Assembly (NCBI GenBank): GCA_947396885.1
Contig: OX377202.1
Location: 76,914,643-76,978,642 of the forward strand
Direction of reading: 5' to 3'
Origin: Heligmosomoides polygyrus polygyrus
Taxonomy: Eukaryota; Nematoda; Chromadorea; Rhabditida; Heligmosomidae
DNA: 64,000 bases
Positions 1 through 10,200 of the stretch are shown piece by piece. The position numbers and the translations under genes are program-made. Numbering within the stretch: position 1 is the stretch's first letter; the number at the start of each line of letters is the position of its first letter. The notes beneath the pieces were generated by a model. The model did not search any database, had not been told where the DNA came from, and was given only the letters and a program-made list of their open reading frames with translations.

Positions 1-925
1 ACATTTTTGCTTGGGTTCTTCGATTTGTTTGCGCCAATTGTTTTCTTAATCGCCGTGGTCAGCGTCTACATAGATTTTGTGGAGTTGGAGTTGTTAGTGG
101 CGAGTCTTGCTGGTGGTGTTCTGCAGACTTGTTTCTCTCTCCTTCAGTTTTGTTCCCGAAAGGCCCGATATGCATTCAAGCAGCCGAGGTGTTACAATAG
201 TAGTACTCCTACAGTAGTAGTTAAAACATTTATTCTCGTTTTTAGGAAAATGAAGCACTCGGATTTAGTCCTAGTCGTGAAGGGCAACCATAAAGTGTCA
301 ATTGCGTTCGTCATTCCATACTACACGACCACATCCACCACATTCACTGAATTTAAATAAAAGCCTCCACGTAATGTGACAACAACTGAGGCTGTCGAAG
401 AAACTGAAGTAAGGGGTTGTAAGTAAGGGAATAAGGGATCGCTATATGTACTCTCCGATCAGAATAGATCCGCATTCTCGGTCCTCTCGTATTCTGCGTA
501 TTGCAAATATTATAACACCAGGGAGGGATTGCCGTCCATATTCTTCATTGCCTTAGTATGTTCAACTTAGACCACAGACGCACAGCCACAGTGGTGGAAC
601 GTAGTTACTAGGGCATTGACTTCTCCTTCACGCTAGCGGTATAGAACCGCCAAATGGTTCTTCTTCTCGAAAATGTTCCATTCAAAATCGCTTCAAACGG
701 CATGAAACCGTGCTCCGTGGTTCCGGAGCTTCATTATTGATTACCGTAGAGTTCACATCATGCCAGCACTGATCCGAAGACGTGGTGACCCCACAACAAC
801 TATTCTTATGGTAACGGTTTGAAAACGTGGTACCCTTTTAAGAACGCTTTGTTGCCCCACCTGGGGCCGGATTCATCAACGACTTGCATATCTTTAACAG
901 AGAATTCACAGTGGAAAACATAGAC
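1..925. other. No gene recognised; short RTE-like scrap near 855-897
   Basis: I see no convincing exon or repeat here. Reading frames open at the left edge are short and low in complexity. Around 862-885 the plus strand shares a 15-base string (GGATTCATCAACGAC) with the RTE C-terminal fragment found inverted at 4107-4240, so a scrap of the same LINE 3' region is likely. The rest is unassigned. Confidence 0.35.
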
Positions 926-967
926 AACGCGGCTTATCGCTCACCATATCGCTTGATAAGCCGCGTT
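926..967. repeat. 13-bp perfect hairpin
   Basis: Bases 926-938 (AACGCGGCTTATC) are the exact reverse complement of 955-967, with a 16-base spacer. It lies just outside the left end of the MITE at 983-1463. It could be a remnant of another small inverted-repeat element; nothing else points to a function. Confidence 0.6.
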
Positions 968-982
968 ATCTGATTTTCTCAC

Positions 983-1463
983 TGTCTCACCAGGAAACTA
1001 TCTAAACGGTAGGTCGGAACGGCCTAAGTGTTGTATATGGGCAAAATCTCCTCTCTCTAGGAAACAACAAAACGCAAATATCTCGACCCCAATATAACTC
1101 TGCACAGAGTTAGGGATGACGGAAGTTGGGCCGTTGGCGGCGTTAGAACTATGCCTGGAGGCGGAGGGCGGGCTCAAGTTGGTAGGAAACAGCGATGACG
1201 AGCGAGCGATGGTGGCGCAGTGCGTAGAGGGGCGGCGTAATCTCCATAATCGCCGTTTCCAACCAACTTGGGCTTGCCCTCCACGTGCAGGCATGGGACT
1301 AACACCGCCAACGGCCCAACTACTGTCGTCCGTAACTCTGCGCAGAGTTGTATTGGGGTCGAGATATTTGCATTTCCTTGTTTCCCAGAGAGAGGCGATT
1401 CTGCCCATATACAACACTTAGGCCGTTCCGACCTACCGTTGAGATAGCTTCCTGGTCAGACAC
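983..1463. mobile_element. Palindromic MITE, about 481 bp
   Basis: The left arm, from about 983 to 1196, matches the reverse complement of about 1251-1463 with only scattered differences, leaving roughly 50 bp of spacer. The outer ends read TGTCTSACCAGGAA in both orientations, and the string AACGGTAGGTCGGAACGG is shared by both arms. There is no transposase frame: the open frames inside are arm shadows. This is a non-autonomous foldback/MITE. I could not identify a clear target-site duplication, so its superfamily is unassigned. Confidence 0.8.
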
Positions 1464-1610
1464 TCTGGCGGGTGGACCGCAAGCCAACTGCCGGTCACAA
1501 TCTCGACCGCAAGCGGTCGACAAGACGAAGTGAGCGGTACTGCCCCGAAACGTCTGCCGTTTGCCCCGAGATATCCGCCGTTCCACCGGCGTTTGACAAC
1601 CTTAACGCCT

Positions 1611-1711
1611 GCGGTCCACAACCACTGATGGTCTGCGGTTCATAACCACCAATATAGATATGACTGGCGGTTCACAACCTCTAATGTCGATAGGACCGGC
1701 GGTTCATAACC
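1611..1711 (+). repeat. Short imperfect repeat of a GCGGTTCATAACC motif
   Basis: Four versions of GCGGTYCAYAACC start at 1611, 1635, 1667 and 1699, so the last three have a 32-base period. The flanks (about 1485-1610) hold further CCGC/GCGG-rich strings. It is probably a decayed tandem repeat; no coding sense is apparent. Confidence 0.5.
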
Positions 1712-2299
1712 GCGACACAGCTTGCTATCATGGCGTGCTGTTCATACGATTCCCGCATCTAAGCTGACCATATGCTGCCTTTTGGAGGTGGTAACCCATT
1801 CTGTGGAATGTGCTACCACCGCCAAACGCATAGTGGACGCTAGCTGAGGAGCTGAACCGAAATGCGGGAATGAACTGCAAACCACTATGGCAACTCAAAG
1901 TTCGGTCGAACGTGTCCTTTACAGAACATCTATCTTCACAAAACGTACTGTATTATTTGACAAACGAAACACGAAAATAAATATAACAAACAGCAAACAC
2001 AACGCATAAATCAACGAAATGTAGCAACTAATAACTAACCTAACAGAAGACAAAACGGTTCAGTCATAGCTTGGACGGAGCCAGAGGTTCTTAATCGCAA
2101 CATCAGCTTGCTTATATTTGGCAAAGAAGCTCTCTAGACGCTTCACGATGTGAGGACCCACAAATTGCAAATTCAGATTGGATGATGGCGGGGCATGAAA
2201 GAGGATCTGCATCTGCCTTATTCCCAAAACTAAGAGACAAGACAGGATCATAAAACGTCTGTTCCGATGTTGTACCTAAACACATCTTACTAAGATTGT

Positions 2300-3182
2300 G
2301 GTAGGAATATTAGTTGGTTTGAAGGTGGGCCCTCAACTTCTTCAGTTGGTTGACGTAAACCTCTGCCGTCACTGTTATCCCTTCGTCCAGCAGCTCCCAG
2401 TATTCTGCGCCAAGAACGCTCCACCAAATGCATAGCATCACCTTTTTCACGTGAAGGTCGGGTTTCGGAACGTCCTCTGTCTCTCCAGTCGCGTCAACCC
2501 ACTGTGCACGCCGGTGATAATTAGAGTAGAGCATCCACTTCTCATCCCCGGTGACAAGGTTGTCCAGCCATCCGTGGGTACGTCTGAGAGTAAGGAGAGA
2601 CAGAGCGACATCGGCTCTGCGATCCATGTCATGTTGTGTCAAGTCGTGAGGTACCCAGCGACCCAATTTTTGCACCTTGCCAACCGACTTCAGTCCTCGA
2701 ACGACTGTTAAGTGACTAACACCAAGAGTGCTTGATAGTTCGCGAGTGGTTTGGTATGGGTCCGCTTCCACTCTACTTCGGAGGCCATCCAAATCCAGTG
2801 TCATCGGGCGCCCTTCTCGTTCATTACCTTCAACGGAGAATTCACCAACTGCAAATTTCGAGAGCCACTGGTACACTGTACTTCGAGCAGGAGCACTCTC
2901 GTTGTAAACATCCTTCAGGCGACGATACGATTCGTTGGCATTGAGGCCAGATTGATGCAGGAATAACATGACGTGCCGAATATGCGTCTCAGTTGGGATG
3001 AATTGCTTAGCCATAATAGTTGACGTTAACAACGAAGAAGTAAATGTTAGGAACAGTTTTGTAGCCCTTTCCTTTTTCTATCGATTGATCATTTACGCGT
3101 TGATAACGTAAGAAATTTGGCGGGGAAATGCGCTTTCAATTCAGGAGAGATCAAATGTCCGAGAACTTATGCACCAACCTAA
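2300..3182 (-). mobile_element. Truncated mariner transposon with transposase pseudogene
   Basis: A 240-codon frame (3032-2310, minus) encodes the N-terminal two-thirds of a mariner transposase: paired helix-turn-helix region, WVPHDLTQ linker, and TGDEKW carrying the first catalytic Asp. It ends just before where HDNARPH (second Asp) should occur, so two of the three catalytic acids are missing. Downstream of the frame's 5' end, 3164-3182 is a typical mariner terminal repeat (reverse complement TTAGGTTGGTGCATAAGTT). I did not find the matching opposite end. A frame at 2251-2060 (minus) with LESFFAKYK might be a scrap of the C-terminus, but that is weak. The copy cannot be autonomous. Confidence 0.85.
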
Positions 3183-4100
3183 TAGAAATGTGCCAACTCC
3201 GCCAACCTCGTTTCCCGGATAGACTCAGTTTCCGAGTTCCTAGTCCGGAGGGGGAACTTTAAAAAACGTTCTTGATGCTAATTTAGTAAGAGTGACTCCC
3301 GCACTTCAACTGTATCGAGAACGGATCTTCTTTCAGGAACAGAGCATACAACACCAGTAAAATAGAAAACGGCTAAGACGCATTCAGTCAACCTTTTACG
3401 CACAGACTAGCCAATCTAAGTTTAGGTCCCAGTAAGTAGGAACAATCATTTGAAAACGTCCCGAAGTAGCTCTCAAATGTTATATATTTCCATTTTTTAT
3501 GTTATTTATTTTGCTTTCGTTAGTGCAGTTGTTTTCAACGGAAGGAGTGAGTTCACATATTTCAGTACAGAACCCGTACAGCTCTTATGTGATCTTTTAA
3601 GAGCGTCACCACCTACTAGGGTTGCAGCACTAAGTGATCATACCCCTTCGTAAGAAGGAAAACTTCCATATTCATAAGTAGTGGTTTCACTTATCATCAG
3701 TACAGCACAAGGGTAGAACACGTCTATGCTGCATAAAACTTTCATCTTCGTGCAACACAACATGCCGTATTCGGGTGACTTACATGTTGACTCGCTCCTC
3801 CGGAGCCACTTAACACCAAATATTGTTGATAGAGAAGGACAAAATAAATGATGTAGCTGTGGACTCACGACCTATCGCCGTCGATACGCCGATGATAATG
3901 ATCTCACCTAAAGCTGGCTTGTGAATCGCGAATCAAAGCGCTCCTTATCAATCTGTCTGTGCAAACGGCGATCACTCCGTGTTTGTTTCGAGGCAAACGT
4001 AGGGTGCTACGCCCATGCCACGCCCCCGCCGGACGTCCGCCGTTTGGACGGCAAGGTTGATTGGGGGCGGTTCGGTCTGCGGTTCACCCGATAGATTGCC
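3183..4100. other. No gene recognised
   Basis: The sequence outside the mariner TIR up to the RTE scrap at 4107 shows no supported exon, RNA gene or clear repeat. Open frames here are short and without recognisable motifs. Confidence 0.4.
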
Positions 4101-4106
4101 TGAGGT

Positions 4107-4240
4107 GGATCCTCTGTTAAAGTTATATAAGTCGTTGATGAATCCGACCCCTGGTTGGAGGTCTCCCGCGAGGCCGCTTGATGTCCCTCGGTATCCACTC
4201 CAGAGCTCTTTTCATCCATCGGTCGTCTTGTCTCCTCATG
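4107..4240 (-). mobile_element. RTE-type LINE fragment, C-terminal end
   Basis: On the minus strand one frame reads DDRWMKRALEWIPRDIKRP followed by RGRPPTRGRIHQ. This is the conserved basic C-terminal block (DDRW...W.P.D.KRP.GRPPTRW) that ends the reverse transcriptase of nematode RTE elements. The frame is open only over this short stretch, so this is a relic. It is a different RTE lineage from the copy at 4869-5950, whose C-terminus reads PGKRPRGRPKQRW. Confidence 0.65.
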
Positions 4241-4790
4241 TGACCAGCTCATCGGTATCTAGTATCCGGTAGCACACGTAATCCGAGTCATGAAGATGAA
4301 GTATTCCTGGTACTAAGTGAGCTAGTGCCCTTGTGCCCGCTGGACACCGGCAGGGTATCTTAAAACGGCTGAGTTAGATCAACCAGACCACGGAGTTACT
4401 TCCCTTCCGCGTCTGCGGAGGAGAGCGCAGAAACCATGTTTATGTGAGTATTCCACGACCTATGGAATCTCGGAGCGGACACCAGCCTCTAAGTACCTAT
4501 TCTTCTTTTGACGGAGCAGCGAAGTTCAGTTTGGTGTAGATTTACTTCAGAAGGCATCAATCTAGCGCTCTGTGCGTAGTACCCTATCCATGTCTTTGAT
4601 GTGGCAGTAGCAGTGGTCGTCCACTTCTCCTCCGCGTAACAGAGCACAGAGAGAACTGTAGGGTCGAATAAGCTTGCTCCGAGGTCGGGGTCCGTAAGTT
4701 GGTCTGCAGGCTAATGGAAAGGTTCGAAAGCGGTTCTTACTTTCGGACCGTTCAAGCCTATTCCTGACGTCTGCCTTATTTACATGCCTC
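4241..4790. other. No gene recognised
   Basis: About 550 bases between two RTE pieces. Minus-strand frames across 4562-5074 are shadows or chance. I see no splice-delimited exon or structured repeat. Confidence 0.35.
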
Positions 4791-4873
4791 TGCATTTCAC
4801 ACCTCATTGCGGACCTTGAAAGAAATAAATGAAACCGCTGCATTTCACACCTCATTGCGGACCTTGAAAGAAA
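4791..4873 (+). repeat. 35-bp direct repeat at the RTE insertion site
   Basis: The 35 bases at 4791-4825 recur at 4839-4873 with a 48-base period. Both copies include CGGACCTTGAA (4810-4820 and 4858-4868), which also occurs at 5951-5961 directly after the RTE 3' tail. The 4858-4868 copy is the candidate 5' target-site duplication of that LINE. Confidence 0.7.
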
Positions 4874-5950
4874 CAACCGCGAGAAACAGAAACCGGTGCA
4901 TTTTGCCTTCCTGGACTTGGAGAAGGCCTTCGACCGCGTTCCGCGAGATGTTATATGGTACGCGTTGCGAGAACATGGTGTTCCTGAAGAGCTTATTGAG
5001 TGGGTGCACATTCTGTACTCTTGGTCAAGGAGTCGAGTGCGAGCGCCAGCGGGCACCTTGACGGAATTTCCCATCTCTGTAGGGGTGTATCAGGGATCTG
5101 CGCAATCCCCACTGCTCTTCGTCGTCGTGATGGATGCAATATCACGAGATCTCCAAATGGCGGCACCTTGGAAGTTGCTGTATGCTGACGACGTCATGCT
5201 TGCTTGCGACAGGCACAGGCGTGGTGCGATCGCTTGGCATTGTTCGGACTCAAGCTAAACGTCAAAAAGACGGAATACTTGACGACGGATGTGAATGAGC
5301 ACGGATCTATTAAGATCAATGGTACTGAGCTCTCACAAGTTACATCTTTCAAGTATCTAGGATCAGCGATCACGTCCGATGGCAGCCTGAAGTTGGAGGA
5401 GAACGCGCGCGTGAGTGCAGCCTGGTCCAAATGGCGCTCACTAACTGGGGTGCTTTGCGACAGGACAATACCTGAGCACCTCAAATCGAAGGTTTATAGA
5501 ACAGTCGTCCGCCCATTAGCGACGTACGGTGCTGAGTGCTGGCCCGTGACGAAGGAAATTGAAAGCCGCCTCAATGTAATGGAGACGAAAATGCTACGGT
5601 GGACTGCTGGGGTTACGCGTTTGGACCGCGTTCGCAACGACGCCATACGACAGAGGTTCGGTGTCGCCCCGATAGCCGAGAAGCTGCGCGAAGCTCGTCT
5701 TCGATGGTACGGCCATGTCCTTCGCGCTAACGACGACACCGTTCGTAAGATTGGCCTGAACCTTGAGGTGCCTGGAAAGCGGCCCAGGGGACGACCGAAG
5801 CAACGTTGGCTAAACACGTTGCACTTGGACTTAAAGATGGCTGGTATGCACCCTGACCAAGCATTTGATCGGGAGAATTGGCGTCACCACACCAAAAGAG
5901 CGGACCCCGCCACCAAGCGGGACAGACGCTAATGAAAATGATGATGATAA
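4869..5950 (+). mobile_element. 5'-truncated RTE-type non-LTR retrotransposon
   Basis: This encodes the palm and C-terminal region of an RTE reverse transcriptase. Palm motifs in order are FLDLEKAFDRVP (motif A, about 4908), VYQGSAQSP (motif B-like) and LLYADDVML with YADD at 5181-5192 (motif C). A frameshift near 5195-5210 moves the reading into the frame that continues as LNVKKTEYLTTD, then RWYGHVLR and PGKRPRGRPKQRW, ending at 5932. The endonuclease and N-terminal RT are absent. The 3' tail is a short (ATG/TGA) repeat at about 5936-5948. An 11-bp direct repeat (4858-4868, 5951-5961) flanks it. The copy is dead but only moderately decayed. Confidence 0.9.
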
Positions 5951-5961
5951 CGGACCTTGAA

Positions 5962-7241
5962 TTCTTTAAGATGAAAACATCCCACACCGGAGGCGGTATT
6001 GCCAAATTATTTCTGCCTTTTTCTGAAAATAGAGCGGGTAGCACGACAGAGCGGGTTGTGTCTCATCAGCAGCTGACGATGGTGAGTGACAGTTGATGAT
6101 ACTGATCGGCTTCCGCTGATGAGGATGGAGTCAAAGAATGGCCAGATGAGGTGATGGGATTTTGAAGGAGTCGACGGGACGAACGACGGATAGGTGCATT
6201 ATGAAGCCTACACCTTCGACATTACGCAATGGAACCTTCTTTCCGCGAATAGCGAGTGTTCCGCCTCTCAAGTGTCGTACGTCGTTCTTCCGAGCCTTCG
6301 TTTCCTACAAAACGATCACATGGAACCTGCTATCCTGCCGCTTCCTGAATAGCGTGTAGTTCTGCATTTAAAGAGTGTACCGGCATTGTAGCTACAACGC
6401 TGAATCAGTCCCCTGGCCATGTCTGCTACGTGTCGTCCTGGTACTGAGTCATTGCCATCTTATGCAATCTGAGGTTTCTCCGCCTCTCATCGGTCCTCAT
6501 ACCGTCCGACATCAAAGACTATGAAGCTCGGCATGCTGTGCTTTCATGGCAAGAAGAAACCTATGAACGGCATTGCCTGGTTAAGTTTAGGGTGTGTTTG
6601 TGGAACTCCTCAGCTTGACAAACCCTGTAGGAGATTGAATACCTCCGTTGTACATTGCAATTCGACATCCACTGTCGCCCCCACGATGAGGCATCGAGCC
6701 CTCTGCAGGGTTTGTCTTGTTAAATACTAAAAATGAAGCAGCGTGGTGTGGCAGGTCTCTACATGGCCTTCTGTTCAGTTCTAAAAGCTTGTTTTTTCAT
6801 TTTCCTGGTTTTTCATTTATTAATTACATTTTATCTTTACTTGTCTCCATGTTGGGTGGTTTTCGTGGTTTGTGCCTTTCTTGAATAGTTTGATAAGGCG
6901 ACCTCTTCATGGACCACCTAATCACCATATTCTGTTCGCTTCGCTATCCTTGGTTGGGCTATCGGTGCAATCTTATCGTTAGTTTGGAGCATACCGAGCA
7001 GCTGGGACAGTTGGAACAATTGTTCCCCTTCTATAAGCCCTTCATCCTCCTCCCTTTGAAGTTATCCGGAATCCTCCACTCTATGAAACAGCTACTGGGA
7101 TCTTGAGAACATTCAGGGGAATGGATGATGGTGCAAAACACCTTTTGGTTTTCCATAGCTAATTCCTCTGCCGTTATTCCCGCTCCAGATTCTCTGTGTC
7201 TCAATTATAGACACTGTTTTAGTTGATTGTGACCAGCGTCC
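5962..7241. other. Intergenic region upstream of suf-1
   Basis: I find no exon with both conserved protein sense and splice sites. An AG following a T-rich run at about 7221-7222 (CTGTTTTAG) lies 20 bases before the suf-1 start codon and could be a spliced-leader acceptor, but this is only a guess from the motif. Confidence 0.35.
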
Positions 7242-10200
7242 ATGGCGGGATCGTCTATTCTGACTCCTGAGAGGAGAATAGAATTGAATCCATTCGACAT
7301 TGATGCTTGGAATCTAATTCTGAGGGAGTCGCAGGTATGTGGTAAAGGTTTTTTCAAGTTGGATTTTTTCCATGATATAATTCAATAATCTTTTTCTACT
7401 TATTGATGTTGATTTTCTCGTACTTTTCTCGTGAAAGGGAAAATATTGCGTTGCATATTGCACAGCTGAAGTACTATTTTTATTATTTTTAAATTTTTTC
7501 TACGTATCCTTCAAGTTCGGCTCTCGATCTTAGATACTGTAGGCAATGACGTTATATACAGGTGTGACGTTTGCGGTAACTTCACTGGATTCGTTGACTA
7601 CATTGACTTAATGTTAGGCAGTTGTTTCTTAGCAGAACAACGACCTTTTCTTTCCGGAGCAATCATGGATGACGGGGTCACTACTTTATCTGCTCGATAA
7701 GGGTGAAAGAACAGCGTTATTCAATCCCTTTTCTGATGCCCCACGTATTCTACTTCAACGCAATGTCGTGTAGGCGGTTTGATTGCGTGTTTGGTTCATA
7801 TAATAACTTGCGATGGCCAGACGATGGACAAGTTAGTGTGTTGTCCTTCCCAGACAAGTCTGGTACCAATTCGCCGACTGCGGAGGGATGAAAGTCTTAT
7901 TTGGCCTCCACGGGAAATTTGAACCAAAAACCTAGAATCAGGTGCACGCAAAAGCCGGCACCTCCTCCGACTGCGCTCCACGCGCTCATCTGCTCGACAA
8001 GGGCAATACAGCTAAAGACGGACTTGGCCTGGGATTCTACCAAGCTTTATCTATTCGTCTTTGCATGCATGGCATAAACCTGAGAACGGGAGGATGCAAC
8101 AAATCTCCACCGCTAAAAGTTGGAAGAGTGGTGTTTATCAGAAGGGAGATGCCGTAGGTAGGAGTTTCATATGATTTTGGGGGAAGCCTTGAGGTGTCTT
8201 CCCTGCGAAAAATGTCTGTTCTGTTCAACAACGCATACTCTACATTGCGGTCATATGCCAATGACCTTGACTCTTGTTCCACAAAGCGACTCACCCCTAA
8301 AACCCCTCGAATTGCCTTATACAGACTCTAGCAGCAAAGCGTTGTTATTCTTCAAGGAACTCTCAAAACCTTCACCTTCAGATGGTACTAACAGCTAAGA
8401 GATCTGTGTTTTAATACGTAAATGATGATGCTTGTCTGCGCAGATCCCACAGGAAGTAGAGTAGGAGTGATCTAGGCTTCCTCATTCGAAACTAAAGAGT
8501 AGAGAGCGCGACTATTATCTGCTTTCACCTACAGTTTACATTTGTTAAGGCTCGACCTATCGATCAGGCACGGAATTTCTATGAGAAGCTGGTCACTCAA
8601 TTTCCAAATGCTGGGCGCTACTGGAAGGCCTACATTGAGCACGAGGTGAGAATAGCTTATGGGAATTGCACCGAGGATTTCCATTTTGATGAGCGGTGGT
8701 GATCTGATATGTTGCAGTTGACTATCTTGCGGCAGTTCATGTCACCCCGGCTATCCTATAGCGGACGCCACTTCTTCTTTCGTTACTTTCCGTTGCCCCC
8801 GTGCTTCCCTTCGAACAATAAATATTTTCTCACCGGCACAGGCCTCGTAGTGATGATTTCGCTATTGCTCTTTCGTAAATGCTTTGCGAATAAATATTAT
8901 TGCCCAACATCTCTTGGACTAGCGTGTTTCTTGTTAGACGCGATCCGCGACACAAAGCAACTGTCACGCCTTTTCAAGTCTCGCTTCCTTAGTCTGAGAG
9001 TGAACGCATACACAGTCCTTACATCGGCACATTAAGAAAGGTCGGTCTTAGAGATGCTTGTACATGTGTAGGTCTTCCCCTGACAGGTGATTATTTTCAT
9101 CTTGTGCATCCTTTCTTTCTAAATCTCAACCGCCTTGATGTGTTCTCGTTTCAGTTACGAGGGAAGAATTTCGAGAATGTTGAGAACGTAGGTTGCATTC
9201 GAGTTCGTTTCTCACCTTATTTGGAAATCCATAGATCTGTTTCAGCTTTTCAACCGTTGTTTGGTTAAAGTGTTGAATATCGATCTCTGGAAATGCTACG
9301 TTTTTTACGTGAGAGAGACGAAGGGCCACCTGAGTTCTTTCAGGTATTTCCAGCTCTCCAAGCGTATTATTAAACTCTATTTCCCATTTTGAATCTGGAC
9401 CGTTTAGGGAGAAAATGGCGAAGGCGTACGACTTTGCGCTTGACAAGGTTGGACTTGATATGAACTCGTACTCCATTTACTCCGACTACATCTCTTTCTT
9501 GAAAACTGTGTAAGTCCACAGGCCCTTCTATTTTCACTTGATTATTCGAGAAACATCTCTTGTGTTGTTTAGCCCAGCAGTAGGCCAATATGCGGAAAAC
9601 CAACGCATATCGGCCGTTCGTAAGATCTACCAACGAGGAATTTCAACTCCAATGGTGAACATTGAATCGTTGTGGTCGGACTACTGCAGCTACGAGAAGA
9701 ACATCAACCCTACTCTCGCCGAAAAACTCATCTCTGAACGCAACAAAGAGTATCAGGTTTGCACCTTCGACCACCTTTCCTCTTTCTTTTTCCTTGGAGC
9801 TTTCTAAAGGCTTAGACGGCGCCGGAATTTGTATTGTTGATATGGGGGGATGACGGAATAGCAACTGATAAGTTTGTGTTGAGCGTGCTTCAACAGTTTC
9901 GTGCATTTACTACAAATGTCAGCGTCTATTTTCTTTACATCCTAGTGTTAATCACGGATGTTCACAAGACACTGTTGAGCATGTAATTTTGAATGTTTTA
10001 ATTTTTGTGTGCTTAAAATTATGATGCGAGATGCGTTTTTGTAGGTGTCGAAAAAGATTGCGAAGCAGTTGGAGACGGTCACACGTGGTGTGAATAGGCA
10101 AGCCGTGTCCGTACCTCCTCGTGGTACAGCTCCCGAAATGAAGCAAGTGGGTGTTTGTTTGGAGGTGTCTTTGAAGAGGTATACTTTGGTTCTCAATGTT

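Noticed and set aside
2060..2251. C-terminal end of the mariner transposase at 2310-3032
   Set aside because: LESFFAKYK is only weakly like the mariner tail, and no TIR follows; left as a remark.
4562..5074. 170-codon minus-strand frame
   Set aside because: It is the antisense of the RTE reverse transcriptase and the direct repeat at 4791-4873; the plus strand carries the conserved motifs.
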